DNA of 64,000 bases, from assembly GCA_030052745.1 (NCBI GenBank), contig JANBVO010000001.1:558001-622000 (forward strand), given 5' to 3'. Each line of letters begins with the position of its first letter. Position 1 is the first letter of the stretch. Both the position numbers and the translations under genes were made by a program. This DNA is from Pleurostoma richardsiae. Its lineage: Eukaryota > Ascomycota > Sordariomycetes > Calosphaeriales > Pleurostomataceae. Below are positions 11,666-22,577 of the stretch, piece after piece. The notes under the pieces are model-generated. The model searched no databases. It was not told the origin of the DNA and worked only from the letters and a program-made list of their open reading frames with translations.

Positions 11666-12832
11666 TTAGCTCTCCTCTTTAGCTAACTTTAGCACCCGCA
11701 CAGCGTTCTCACCCATCACGAGGTCGTACTTCATATCCGCGTCCTCCTTGTCATCGGAGAAGACCGCCCTAGCCGCGTCGCGGTTGAGCGTCATGGCCGG
11801 GAACGTCTTGCCCCCGTCCAGGGGCGCGAAGAACGGGTGATCGGTGCCAAACATAACACGGTCCACGCCGGCGACCTCGATTGCCGTCCTGAGCCCCGTC
11901 TTGTCAAAGATGACCCCGTCTAGGTACACATTGCGCCGCATCGCGTCCCACAGCGTCCGCCGGTCCTCCGTCAGTTTCCCGTCCGCCTCCCATTTCTTGT
12001 CGTGCTCGATGCACGCCTCCACGCGGCCGGCAAGGAAGGGCAGGCACCCGCCGCTGTGCGCCACAATGACCTGTAGCTCAGGAACTTCGTCGAAGACCCC
12101 CGACAGGAACAGCCGCGCAACGGCGATGGTCGTCTCCATCGGGAACCCCAGCGACAGTGGCAGAACCTGTCCGTAGTCTGAGCCGCGCTTGCCCCATACC
12201 GGGCCTGGCAGGCCGTAGTTGGGGTGCAGGAAGATGGGCATGTCCGCCGCGGCGAGCGCCCTAAAGATGGGGAGTAGCCGCGGGTCGTCGAGACCTTCAC
12301 CAAGCCCTCCTGTACCCATGACGATGCCACGCGACTGTGACAGTCCCTTGAGGTGGGAGATCTCGTCGAGGATCACGCTCTCAGAGGCACTCAGGGGAAG
12401 GGCGCCGAAAAAGAAGAGTCGCCCCGGGTGCTGGTTGCAGATCTCATTCGTAGCCACGTTGATGTCCTTCGCCACGGGACCGCCTTCCTCTGGCGGGAGG
12501 AAGTCTAGCCATGGATTGCCGAGAGAGATGACCGAGATGTCAATCTCGTGGTGGTCCATGAAGGCGATTTTCTCGGAGACCTCATAGTAATGCGGGTGCA
12601 ATATCCTGCCAGGTGGCAGTTTAGATGAGGCACCACTGCTGTTGCTGCTGCTGTTCTGCGGAGGGCGATTGCAAAGACACAGCTGGTTTGTTGGGGGCAA
12701 AGGGCGGATGTAGGGGATCTCTGTTCGGCTCTTGAGAAGCTCAATGTAGGCATTTGGATAGAGATGGGTGTGCACGTCGACCACTAGCCGACGAGCTGCA
12801 GCCCTCGAGGCCGATGCAGCGTTCGCAGCCAT
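11666..12832 (-). CDS. Amidohydrolase_2 family metal-dependent hydrolase/decarboxylase (ACMSD-like)
   Basis: This single-exon protein of 388 residues belongs to the amidohydrolase_2 superfamily, which includes ACMSD, gamma-resorcylate, 2,3-dihydroxybenzoate and 6-methylsalicylate decarboxylases. Metal-site motifs are in order: VDVHTHLYP (HxH near the N-terminus), FLHPNYG (central His), VIVAHSGGCLPF (His after strand 6) and MFGTDHPFF (catalytic Asp). Such enzymes usually remove carboxylate from an aromatic or muconate-type substrate. The ATG at 12832 is the first in frame and sits in a good context (GGCCATGGCT); a longer frame to 12877 starts only with TTG. It is divergent from the FAD monooxygenase gene, and pairing a decarboxylase with a salicylate-hydroxylase-like enzyme suggests aromatic acid breakdown (inference). 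Confidence 0.87.
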   Translation of the reverse strand: MAANAASASRAAARRLVVDVHTHLYPNAYIELLKSRTEIPYIRPLPPTNQLCLCNRPPQNSSSNSSGASSKLPPGRILHPHYYEVSEKIAFMDHHEIDISVISLGNPWLDFLPPEEGGPVAKDINVATNEICNQHPGRLFFFGALPLSASESVILDEISHLKGLSQSRGIVMGTGGLGEGLDDPRLLPIFRALAAADMPIFLHPNYGLPGPVWGKRGSDYGQVLPLSLGFPMETTIAVARLFLSGVFDEVPELQVIVAHSGGCLPFLAGRVEACIEHDKKWEADGKLTEDRRTLWDAMRRNVYLDGVIFDKTGLRTAIEVAGVDRVMFGTDHPFFAPLDGGKTFPAMTLNRDAARAVFSDDKEDADMKYDLVMGENAVRVLKLAKEES

Positions 12833-13457
12833 GGCCAAACGCTCGCGTGTTGATTTCTTTGCCGTGTCTTGAATCAAGGAGAGACCAAGACTCGTGGTGA
12901 TGCTTACGACTTTGAAGGATGAAGAGTGAAAGTGACGCTTGTGACAGCACCTGGCGAAGCCTCACGACATCGGAGCACCTACCATCAACCCCGTACCATC
13001 TTAGCCGTGCAATGATCCAATGCCACAACAAAGCTATAGCACGTTTAGTCCGCCATTAGCAAAACCATCTCGCAATCGGCCTCCGCTTCACCACGACCCG
13101 TTGCCACTGCGATCGGCGTGCATGCATGCCGCGGCGGCTTGACTGCAACCGGCTCTAACGGCGCTCGCTCCGGCAGGCAACGCTGGTGCTGCAGACGCTC
13201 CGCAGCTCTGGATGCGGACCCATTCGCGGATTCAGGTTCCAAACTTCGCTAGTCCGCTCCGCCGGGGAATCGCATGATGAAGGGAAGGGGAGGACCCCGA
13301 GACTCTCCTGCTGAGATGGTGACATCTTTGACCTCTCTTTACAAAAGTCGGTAGCCGCTGACCCTCGACGATTTCAACAACAGTTGGGCAGCGACTCCAG
13401 GTCCAGATCTTTCTTAGAGAGAAGAAACCCTGGAGTTCCCGGCTCAGGCACCGCATC
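12833..13457. promoter_or_regulatory. Divergent promoter region, amidohydrolase / FAD monooxygenase
   Basis: These 625 bp separate two divergently read catabolic genes, suggesting shared control. I see no definite regulator site. Confidence 0.5.
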
Positions 13458-14933
13458 ATGTCTCTCTCTTGCTTGGAGGTCATCGTCAATTCCCTGCGTT
13501 CCATGAGGTCCAAGTCCAAATCTACATCCGGAACAGCCGCCCCTGAGCCCAACATGTCTCAGACACCAGCTTCTGCGGACAAGAGCTCCGCCGAGCCTCC
13601 CTTCAAAATCGCTATTGTTGGTGCGGGTATTGGCGGCCTCGCCTTTGCCATCGGCTGCCTCAAGAACAACGTCCCCTACACCCTGTACGAGTCCGCTGCC
13701 GAGTACAGCGTGGTCGGTGCAGGCGTCGGCCTCGGGCCCAATGCGCTCTGCGCCTTGGCCATGATTGACCCACGGCTGCGACAGATGTACGATGAGATCT
13801 CGTCGGGCAATATCACGCCTGGGAAGGACCATGTCATGTTTGATGCACTCTACGCAGAACCGGGTTTCGGTGAGAAGCGTGGGTGGGAGCCGGCGCCGTT
13901 TGGCGCCGGGTGCTACGAGCGGACGAGCGCTCACCGGCGGGACCTGCTCAACATCTTGACGAGCATGATCCCTCGCGAGACGGTCCGCTTCAACAAGCGG
14001 ATGAAGTCGCTGGACCAGACCGACGAAGGTGTCATCATCACCTTTGAGGACGGCGAGGCCGTCACCTACTCTGCAGTCATCGGCAGCGATGGAGTCAAGG
14101 GCCCGACTAGGAAGTTCGTCCTCGGGGATAGCTACCCGGACCAGGTGGCGCCCACGTATAGCGGCAAGTACGTTTACAGATCCATCGTCCCCATGGAGGA
14201 CGCCCAGCAGATCCTGGGCCACCACGCCGGCGACGCGCGGGCCTTCATCGGCCACAGGGTCACTTTCATCGCGTTCCCGATATCGAGGGGCACGCAGTTC
14301 AATCTGGTGGCGTTCAAGCTGAGCGACAAGCCTTGGGACTACCCGCAGTTCACAAAGCGCGTCACTCGGGAGGAGATGGTTGCAGACTTTGAAGGAGTGG
14401 ACAGGAGGCTTGTGAAACTGCTCGACGTAAGCGTCTCCAGTGTGCCTTTCGCTTTCCTTGCCCCTTCACCGGAAGAAGTGAATGCTAACGGGACATTGTT
14501 GATGAAGTGGGCGGACCCTCTACAGTGGTCTCTCCACCACCACATGAACACCCCGACCTACTACAACGGGCTGATCTGCCTCCTCGGCGACTCGGCCCAT
14601 GCCACAACTCCGCACCAGGCCTCCGGCGCCGGCCAGTGCATTGAGGACGCGCTGGTGCTCTCTCATATCCTAGGTAGGGTGACCGACGCGAAGCAGCTTC
14701 CTGCCGCATTTCAGGCATACGACGCGATTCGGCGGCCGCGGGCCCAGAAGGTGGTGCGGACGAGCCAGGAGGCCGGGCAGCTCTACTCGTTCACGCACCC
14801 TAAGTACGGCGAGGACATGACGGAGATCGTAAAGAACTTCAACGAGAGGTATACGTGGATCTGGGAGCACGACCTGCAGGGGGATCTGGATAAGGGAGAG
14901 GTAATGTTCACGAAACTGGTCGGTGGTGTATGA
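13458..14933 (+). CDS. FAD-dependent monooxygenase, salicylate-hydroxylase-like
   Basis: This is a class A flavoprotein monooxygenase that hydroxylates an aromatic ring with FAD and NAD(P)H. FAD motifs are KIAIVGAGIGGLAFAIG (GxGxxG), VIGSDGVKGPTRK (DG motif) and LICLLGDSAHATTPHQASGA (GD motif). Exons are 13458-14426 and 14508-14933. The 81-nt intron (GTAAGC donor, TGCTAAC branch, GATGAAG acceptor) is a multiple of three and has no stop, so the unspliced frame also stays open; splicing joins VKLLD to WADPLQW, which fits the family. The product is 464 residues from 13458, or 432 from the better-placed ATG at 13554 (CAACATGTC). The divergent amidohydrolase points to a shared aromatic pathway. 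Confidence 0.88.
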   Translation: MSLSCLEVIVNSLRSMRSKSKSTSGTAAPEPNMSQTPASADKSSAEPPFKIAIVGAGIGGLAFAIGCLKNNVPYTLYESAAEYSVVGAGVGLGPNALCALAMIDPRLRQMYDEISSGNITPGKDHVMFDALYAEPGFGEKRGWEPAPFGAGCYERTSAHRRDLLNILTSMIPRETVRFNKRMKSLDQTDEGVIITFEDGEAVTYSAVIGSDGVKGPTRKFVLGDSYPDQVAPTYSGKYVYRSIVPMEDAQQILGHHAGDARAFIGHRVTFIAFPISRGTQFNLVAFKLSDKPWDYPQFTKRVTREEMVADFEGVDRRLVKLLDVSVSSVPFAFLAPSPEEVNANGTLLMKWADPLQWSLHHHMNTPTYYNGLICLLGDSAHATTPHQASGAGQCIEDALVLSHILGRVTDAKQLPAAFQAYDAIRRPRAQKVVRTSQEAGQLYSFTHPKYGEDMTEIVKNFNERYTWIWEHDLQGDLDKGEVMFTKLVGGV

Positions 14934-15445
14934 AGGGGCAATTAGAAGGGGATGGGATAGGGAATGAAGCATCTGCAATGACTCTTCTACAGAGATAGGT
15001 ATCATGTAAATAACTACTGGCTATGAAGTTGTTCCCGCAGCAAGACGTCCAGGCCTCTAACGGCCTTTGACTCTCGAGTTGCATAACGTCTGGACTGACT
15101 GCCTCACGTGGATCATCAGCATCAGGTACCAGCCCGATATTTAGTATCTCGGACTTGACCACTGGAATTTGAAGAGAAAAACGCCATATCTCTGTCCTCG
15201 AGGGTATCTTGAAGTTGGTTCATTCCAAAAAGGCCGGCAGCCGCGGCGGAACTACCTAGGTAGTAACTCTTGGTCGTGTACACATCCTTAGGCCAACTCG
15301 CAGGTCGTCGACTCTCATAACTACCCTCATAGCGGAAAGATGAATAACGGCAGAATAATGGTTACTATCTACATGCATGTATATCAACATGGCGCTGCTC
15401 GCCCGCTCCCCTCCCTTTAGGGCTTGATCCAGCCGTCCCAACTAT
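14934..15445. other. Intergenic between convergent genes
   Basis: This is 512 bp between the 3' ends of the monooxygenase and an MFS gene. A perfect 14-bp palindrome, ACTACCTAGGTAGT, lies at 15251-15264. No gene is seen. Confidence 0.5.
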
Positions 15446-17323
15446 CTAGATGATCTTCTTCGAGAGGGAAAACAGCGCCCCCTTGCTCCTGATCTCCTTG
15501 CCCTTCCACATGAAAAGGCCAATGCAGAAGGGAAAGAAGATAACCGGCAGGACGGCATACACGCTGTATGGCACCCTGGCCCCGTCCTTTTCGATCCACT
15601 GAGGCGTGTAGAAGGGCGGATGGAAGCACATGATGTTGAAGAAGAACTGGAAGACGATGGCGACCTCGGCGGCCTGGTCGGGATAGCAGTCCGTCATGTA
15701 CGTCAGTATCGTCGTAACAATCACCTCCTGACCTATCATGAAGATCAGGATGCCTGCCAAGCACGGTGCCCAGCTGCTGGCGTAGTCGAGCTCGAGGCCG
15801 TATGTGAGGATACCGACCTTTTCAACCGATTTTCGTTAGCTTCACAGACGAACAGGCAGGATGCACCGCTGAATATGCTTACGAAGATCGTGACGAGCCC
15901 TGTAAGGGACAGCTTGAGGATCTTCTCCGGCACCCACTCCTCGCTGCGCCGCAGACTGCGCTTGGCGACCAGATCGCAGAGCGGCCCCGCGCAGAGCTCC
16001 CCAATCAAGGCGCCGATCAGGCCCGCAAAGAAGCAGAAGCCGACCTGGGCCGTGTTGAAGTGGAAGCGGCTAGTGACGCCAAAGTTGAGGGCGAACCCAG
16101 CGGTGTTGGCCACCTCGGTCATGACGGCGACCGAGACCCAGAAGGAGGGGAGCACAACGGCCGGGTAAACGAACATGGTGTAGGGCCGCTCGAAGGTCTG
16201 CAGCCACGTCTCGCCGGTCGGGTTCGTGGGCGTGCGGAAGCCCATGCGCCGATACAGGGACTTCTTCTTCTCCGGCGGCTCCCTGGCGGCGACCTCTCTT
16301 TCGTATATGGTTTCCGGCACTGGCTCGATAGTTAGCAGCGTGCTCCTGCGCCTTGACTGTGCTGGGAGAAGAGGGAGCATCTACATACCGAAGAAAGTCT
16401 GGAGAATGAACTGGAAGCCGTAGCATATGGCCGAGACATACATGGACCACCGCCAGCCAAGGTTCTTGTTGTACTGGATAGATCCACCAGCGACGCCTCC
16501 TGTGAATGATGTGAGCAACAGAACAGATGGCCAGGGACTCGGGTGCGTTATTGTACATACCGATATAAGGGGCCGTGACAAGCAAGATGCTGTTGATGCC
16601 CATGCGGGTGCCCTTCTCATGGAGGAAGAACATGTCGGAGATAGCCGCCGGCCCGATGCACAAGCCGCCACTCCCACCAAATCCCATGAGCATGCGGCAT
16701 CCCAGCGCCTGCGCGTAAGACTGGGCCTGGGCTACGCCGATGGCCGCAAGCAGCGAGATGATGGAGCTCAGGAGCAGTACCGGCCGGCGCCCGATGCGGT
16801 GGCTGACCGGGATCCAAAAGAGGGGGGCGACGGCATACAGGATGGAGGGAGCAGAGCCGATGTATGTCGCCTTGGATGCCGCCGTGTGGAACTCGGCCGC
16901 CAGGGTGTGCGCGCCCGGGGCCTGTATGACTTCATGTTAAGGTATTGCACATTTCAGGGGTAAGCTCATATCAGTATAAAACTTACAATCAGGGTCGCAG
17001 AGAACTTGACAAGAAGCGACTCGAGGGCCAGCACAACCAGCGCCGCGTGTTTTCGGAACGTGCTCCAATTCTTTTCCCGCTGTCAGACTGCGATTCTCGC
17101 GGAGCATCGCGGGTATAAGGGATTGAGATGACAATGTGGGCCGGATATAACAACATACCAGGGGGTCATCAGGGTCGTCGCTGGGTTGAGGCACCAGCGG
17201 CAGCCCGTCCTTGGTGGTCTTGAGCACGACCTGCTCATTCTTGGAGTAGTCCCCGGACGCGGTATCGGCATCGGTGGCCATGATGCCTTCCTCGACCTTC
17301 GCGCTCATGGTTGTCTTCTCCAT
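15446..17323 (-). CDS. MFS transporter, DHA1-like
   Basis: This is a 509-residue major facilitator carrier. Minus-strand exons, in order, are 17159-17323, 16987-17070, 16561-16921, 16389-16499, 15883-16319 and 15446-15817; introns are 88, 65, 61, 69 and 65 nt, all GT-AG. Signatures are SHRIGRRPVLLLSSIISLLA (loop 2-3), GFGGSGGLCIGPAAISDMFF (helix 4-5) and GWRWSMYVSAI. A charged central loop (VPETIYEREVAAREPPEKKK) divides two six-helix halves. The ATG at 17323 is the first in frame; 17308 is an alternative. It is divergent from the Zn2Cys6 gene at 18324 and probably exports or imports a substrate or product of the local cluster; the direction cannot be told. Confidence 0.88.
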
Positions 17324-18323
17324 GTGGCGGCGAGTCACTGGCGACGAGTTGTGCTGACGGGCGGCAGGGAAGAGGAGTGGGGAAGAGACTGGCGTTCCCT
17401 GGTCACCACCGAACTCGGTTCTGCAAAAGAGGCGATTCGCGTCTTATACCTCAGCAGCGCCCGTCGAGGGTCGTGATGCAGGTCTGATAACACATCTGCA
17501 CACATGTCGCATTCACGCAGGCGTAATATATCGCCCGCATGGCCGTCTGCCGCTGGCTCTGGGGCGCGTCAATCCCCTACCTAACTCGAGATGGAGGTTG
17601 TCGGCACGGCCAGGAGTGGCAGGCGAGCCAAGGAGATGCTGCGGAGATGCGGCTTGCATGCAGCCCGCTCGGCCTCTGCTTGGTGGGATCCGCAGATAAG
17701 GCCCGCTCCACTATGCGCCTTATTAGAGACGGCGCAAGCGTCCGAGTCTGGCATGGCGGTGATGGTTGCTGACGGCCTAGCCGCAAAAGGTTTCGGCGAT
17801 CTTTGACGCTCGTAACTTGTAGGGAGGATGGCGATAGCCAGGTGCTCCTTCACCCCCGCAAATGCTCGTACAATTACCGGCCGCGCGACATCTCTGAAGA
17901 GACAGTCTCACCATCTTTCCCTCTTAGCCTCAATACCCAGCCACTACAGCTGTCGAGCTTGAGACGCTTGATAAGGTGCCGCGCGCTGTCGGACCCAGAC
18001 GCTTGGGCTCGCGGCTGAAGATAGATATAAGGAGCTCCGGCGCATCCCCCAGCGGTTACATGTAGCCCGCCGGCTACCTGTCTGCCACAGCATAACAGCT
18101 TCGTGGTAGCCGCAGCCGAGAGCTGGAAGCCAGTCAACCCGCAGGTGCAAGTAACCCGCGATAGTCTGATTCGTTCAAGGCCTGGGAGGCACGAAGGAGC
18201 ACAGCGACCCGATTTTCGCCTCCTGTATTGACCAAGAAGGCCCGCAAGCACCAGCTCGGAAGTCCGGTGACGCGCAGCAGGGAGGCGAGCTGACGGCTGG
18301 CTTGGACCAGCAGAGCGGGAAAC
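17324..18323. promoter_or_regulatory. Divergent promoter region, MFS / Zn2Cys6 regulator
   Basis: This is 1.0 kb between divergent start codons. Open frames of 60-90 codons run on both strands without motif. No defined regulator site was identified. Confidence 0.45.
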
Positions 18324-20603
18324 ATGGCTCCCAAGAGTCGCCGAGTTCCCAAGGAACTCCGACAGAGAACCGAGCATAGCTGCGACCGCTGTAAGAGTAG
18401 GAAGCAGAAGTGCCTCACATGGCCCGGCGAGGAGAAGTGCAGACACTGCCAAAAGTACGGATACGACTGCGTCGTCACCAAGCCGCGGAAGCAGCGTCTG
18501 TACGGCAGTGTCGAGACGCACAGTGCTAGAGTCGCCGTGCTCGAGAGCCTCGTCAAGGGGCTCGTCCCGGAGGCCGACCTCTCCAACGTTGAGAGCATGC
18601 AGGAGATGGCCCGGTCGCTGGGCATCCCCCTGCCAGAGACAGTCTCGACGGCGGACACGCTCAGCAGGAGCGGGAGCGCCACCGTAAAGGAGGACGAGAA
18701 CGAGCAGCTGGTGCACGACCTGCAGGGTCAGGGCCAGTACATCGGGAAGGCGAGCTCCTATTTCTTTCAGATGAAGCTGCGGACGCTGGTGGGCAAGATG
18801 CCCGGGGGAGGTCTCGGGCGCATGTATCTGTTCGGACCAAATCCTGCGAGCAGCCGGCGGCGTTCTGGTACCATCCACACCGCCGGTGGCGACGACGAGC
18901 CCCTGGATATGCATTCCATTGCGAGCACGGTGGCATCTCCCAGCAACGACGGGCTTGTGTCCGCTGACGATGCGGCACCCGCAGAGTCACAGTCTGTCGT
19001 CTTCCTGCTCGTCCGCATCTTCTTCGACCGCATCAACGTGGACTTCCCCATCCTCCATGAAGCCACGTTTCTCGAGAGGCTGGACGGGTGGTGCAAAGAT
19101 CCGTCTTCGGTAGACGATGTCTGGCTCTGCAGCTTTCTCTGCGTCCTGATTTTGTCGCGGCGTCTGTGCGATGTGCACATCCCCGAGGCACAGGAGGAGG
19201 CCTGGTGGTGCCGCATCCAGTCTCTGCTCTCCACTGTCATGTTCACCTCAAGCCTCACCTCGATCCAGGCATTGATGCTGGCCGCGTTGCATCTCCACAA
19301 CACCAATTCCCGCGACATCTGCTGGACGTTGACCGGTGCCGCCATCCGCATTGGCTTCGCTATCGGGCTGCACCGCGATGGCATCGACACCCAGGGCACA
19401 CCGCTCACGCGAGAGATGAGGAAGAGGGTCTGGTGGACATTGTACGCGTTCGAGCAGCTCCAGGTCTCGTCCCATGATAGGCCGAGCGCGATCGACAATC
19501 CGAAATACCTACCAAATCCGCCCCGCGAGACGATCCTCGACATGGGCACGCACAACCTACCGGACTATGTCGCGTGGTCGAACCGGCTGGTGGTCATGCT
19601 CGGGGCCGCCTGTCGCACACTGCCTGACGCCGCAAAGGACGGCTATTCCGGCCCGCTCTCCCCCGCAGCCGGGCTCCTCCGAGAGCTCTCAAGGTGGCGG
19701 ACGGGGCTCCCACAGCACCTGTCGATGGACTCCATCGACGCAATGCCGCCGACCTTCCAGCGGCCCCTCATCCTGCTGCACATCCAGTACCACTACGTCG
19801 TCTCTCTCATCTCCCGCTACGCCCTCCTCTCGCGGTTCACCACGCTCTCCCGTGACCGCGCCACCGCTGTCGCAGACTCGCTTCTCTCCATGTCCGACGT
19901 GTGCATCGAGTCCGGCCGGCTGTCGTGCCAGCTGCTGCTCAAGCTCGACCTCATCGACAGCTTCAACGCCGTCTCCTGGCTGGACGTGTACTACCTGTAC
20001 TCGTCGACGCTGGTCCTCGCCCTGAGCATCATCTGCCACGTCAGCCAGGGCAAGCGCGACGCCACCGCCGAGCACGGCCGCCTGCTGTACCAGTGCACTG
20101 ACCTCGCCGCCAGGCACCTGCGGAACCCACTTGTGCCGGGGACCATGCGCCGCTGGCTGACCGTCGTCGGCGAGCTGAAGACCATGGTGGACGAGTTCTC
20201 GGGCAAGCACAGCGCCGCTCAGCAGAACAGCGCGTCGGCGGCTGCTGCTGCGAGCCGGGACGATATTGCTCCCTGCGTGGCTGACTACGGCGGTGGGGCG
20301 ATGCAGTTATCGCTTCCTCCCCCGCACGAGGGCCTGACAGACAAAGCACCGGCTCTGGTGGTTGGCGATCGGCGGCAAGACTTGTATGCCGCTTCGGCCA
20401 GGCCAAGGCTGCCCGAGGTTAGCGAAGGCTCCGCCAGGGTGCCTCCTTTCTTCCCGAGCATGTCATCGCCACCCGTCTTCGGTTACGAGCAACCCCTCCA
20501 TCCGCATCCGGATGGATTGGAGGCGCGCTTCTGGCCTGAGATGCACTGGGAGGGGATAAGCGACATGCTGCTGGGGATGGAACCTCGGACATGGAACATG
20601 TGA
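18324..20603 (+). CDS. Zn2Cys6 transcription factor with Fungal_trans (PF04082-type) domain
   Basis: This intronless regulator of 759 residues is likely nuclear. The zinc cluster is near residues 20-50: HSCDRCKSRKQKC then EEKCRHCQKYGYDC. A coiled linker follows (ARVAVLESLVKGLVPEADL). The middle homology region spans roughly residues 230-560, with VRIFFDRINVDFPILHEATF, ICWTLTGAAIRIGFAIGLHR, RKRVWWTLYAFEQLQV and DRPSAIDNPKYLP, all typical of PF04082. The C-terminal 150 residues are low-complexity and rich in Pro, Ser and Ala, a common activation-region composition. It is divergent from the MFS gene ending at 17323, so it is a candidate regulator of that carrier and of the aromatic-acid gene pair. 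Confidence 0.92.
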   Translation: MAPKSRRVPKELRQRTEHSCDRCKSRKQKCLTWPGEEKCRHCQKYGYDCVVTKPRKQRLYGSVETHSARVAVLESLVKGLVPEADLSNVESMQEMARSLGIPLPETVSTADTLSRSGSATVKEDENEQLVHDLQGQGQYIGKASSYFFQMKLRTLVGKMPGGGLGRMYLFGPNPASSRRRSGTIHTAGGDDEPLDMHSIASTVASPSNDGLVSADDAAPAESQSVVFLLVRIFFDRINVDFPILHEATFLERLDGWCKDPSSVDDVWLCSFLCVLILSRRLCDVHIPEAQEEAWWCRIQSLLSTVMFTSSLTSIQALMLAALHLHNTNSRDICWTLTGAAIRIGFAIGLHRDGIDTQGTPLTREMRKRVWWTLYAFEQLQVSSHDRPSAIDNPKYLPNPPRETILDMGTHNLPDYVAWSNRLVVMLGAACRTLPDAAKDGYSGPLSPAAGLLRELSRWRTGLPQHLSMDSIDAMPPTFQRPLILLHIQYHYVVSLISRYALLSRFTTLSRDRATAVADSLLSMSDVCIESGRLSCQLLLKLDLIDSFNAVSWLDVYYLYSSTLVLALSIICHVSQGKRDATAEHGRLLYQCTDLAARHLRNPLVPGTMRRWLTVVGELKTMVDEFSGKHSAAQQNSASAAAAASRDDIAPCVADYGGGAMQLSLPPPHEGLTDKAPALVVGDRRQDLYAASARPRLPEVSEGSARVPPFFPSMSSPPVFGYEQPLHPHPDGLEARFWPEMHWEGISDMLLGMEPRTWNM

Positions 20604-21445
20604 TGGGGGGTTGTGGGATGCAGCCTCAGCAAGGCTGCTTGATCACAGACGTTACCGAGCATGAGATATGAGTGTGTATGGATGGCAGGCTGGGCTACGA
20701 AGTGCAAGCTAATGCGACTATTCATTGATTGGGCATGGGAGGGAGCAATGGCGTTGGTCTGGCGAAGGGTCTTGTGGTAGTACGGAGCACTAGGCAGAAT
20801 AACATGCATGATACCTCATCATCTCGAGCACTGCCGAAAGGAACCGCTGATCCACAGTCTCTGGGTGTGGAAGCGGACCAGAAGCCCCCTGAGGCACGCG
20901 CCCCTATGCCTCGTTCGAATGCCTTGGTCGATGCTTCAAGCCACATCTGGCCTGTTTCTTTCGGGAAGACCCATACGCGGCACCGGAAGTGCCAGGGATG
21001 CATAGGCCCTAATGCACCGTTGGCTCAACGTGCATAGCCCCCGGAAAGTCGGTGTGGCCAAGGCAGGTTGATTCACGCGGCGACAGGATAGTGCGTTCAC
21101 CATGGCACCGGCGAACTCCTAGGCATAGCGTGCGCGTGTAAGCAAGCATCCCAAGGAGGACCCAATACTAACGTCGAGACTAGTAGCATATCTAAAAGGC
21201 AATGGACTGGTCACAGTCTTCAAAGCGGAACGCTCCTGCCTTGATGCTGCCAACGGCCTTTGCGCTTGGTTCTTCCCTGATCTTCATATCACATTCCCTC
21301 TTGTCTGACAAGCTCCAGCGCCTGAACATCGACATTTCCTTGTAGTCTTTGATGAAATGAGGTTGGGTGGCTGAGCTGGTAAGATAATACTGCCAAAGGG
21401 AAGACCAGGTGCTCTTACTCTTGAATGAGACCTCCCTAATACAAC
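20604..21445. other. Intergenic, no gene seen
   Basis: This 842-bp stretch is the 3' flank of the regulator and the promoter of the Nudix gene. Several short frames occur but none has a motif or intron support. Confidence 0.45.
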
Positions 21446-22060
21446 ATGACGCCGTCTATCACGGTGAGCAGCATCACTGCATCAGAGGACTTCTATCTCG
21501 CCGCCGGCACCGTCACAATCGACACTTCCACCTCCAAGGTCCTGCTGATCCGCGACCGCACCACGGGCCGGTATAAGCTGCCCCGCGGCCGCAAGGACTG
21601 GGGCGAGACGCTTGAGACCACCGCCCAGAGAGAGACTTATGAGGAGACAGGGGTGCGCTGCAAGCTGCTTCCCGTCCAACTCCGAACGCGGGCCACGCCT
21701 CCCCGTGACCACCCCCAGGCGGCGGCGGCCCTGTTCGACGGGACGGGCGACGTAGTCTCGGGAGTGTCCCTGCGTGAGCCTATCGCTGTCATGCAGCACT
21801 TCCAGACGAACGGTGCGCTCGCTATCGTCTTCTTCTACGTCGCGACCGCAGACTCTTCTGCACCGCAGGCAGAGGGGACGCAAATGACCGACGAGGACTA
21901 CGAGGCGAAGTGGGTGGGCTTCAAAGAGGTCGCGCGCCTTCTGACGGATCCGAGGTATGCGGAGGTGGTGGCCAAGGGCATTGAACTGGCTGGTAGCCCC
22001 GGGGAATCCGATATGAAGCCAAGCATGGAGAAGCTTGTCACAAATGGGAAGATCCTGTGA
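21446..22060 (+). CDS. Nudix hydrolase
   Basis: This is a 204-residue single-exon protein that hydrolyses a nucleoside diphosphate linked to another group, using Mg2+ or Mn2+. The Nudix box is complete: G at GRKDWG, then E, seven residues, RET and YEETGV, matching G-x5-E-x7-REU-xEE-xGU, at about residues 49-71. YKLPRGRK just before it is the usual loop of diadenosine or diphosphoinositol polyphosphate-type members. The ATG at 21446 lies in CAACATGAC. The substrate cannot be told; a cleaning role toward Ap4A-like or oxidised nucleotides is common in the family. Confidence 0.9.
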   Translation: MTPSITVSSITASEDFYLAAGTVTIDTSTSKVLLIRDRTTGRYKLPRGRKDWGETLETTAQRETYEETGVRCKLLPVQLRTRATPPRDHPQAAAALFDGTGDVVSGVSLREPIAVMQHFQTNGALAIVFFYVATADSSAPQAEGTQMTDEDYEAKWVGFKEVARLLTDPRYAEVVAKGIELAGSPGESDMKPSMEKLVTNGKIL

Positions 22061-22292
22061 GGTGTACCGCAGCCAACCTGCACCACGCATCAGGTGGCGG
22101 CTGAAGGTTCTGAAAGGCTCAAAGAAGATTCATTCCTCCTCCGTATGTAAAGAGTTCGCAAAATGATACAAGCCTACCACAACCCGTAAAAGTCGCTTCT
22201 TCCTCGCAAACAAAGGTGAATTTTATAACGTCCCTATCACTGACCAGCTCCAGATCCAACCTTTAACCGTCTCCTAGGATCTTCAGACAATC

Positions 22293-22542
22293 TCACAACC
22301 CAAACGGTAGATTGATTGGCAAACGCGGACCCAGTCCAAAGCCGAACGGTATCCCACCCCCATTGTCCCGTCTCCCGAAGCCCAAGATGGGAATATCCGC
22401 TGTGTGTGCATCCCACGTCTCAAACCTTGTCCCGTCACCAAATGTGACATGGATTCTAGCGCGGGATTCTCTCTGACCATCTTCCTCTTGTGGTGGTTCG
22501 TCTTGGAACCGTGTCCCAGACTGGCGTCTGTATTGCCACCTT

Positions 22543-22577
<35 letters not shown>

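Noticed and set aside
13374-14255. 293-codon minus-strand frame opposite the FAD monooxygenase
   Set aside because: It is an antisense shadow of GC-rich coding sequence; there are no motifs, and the plus-strand protein has all the FAD signatures.
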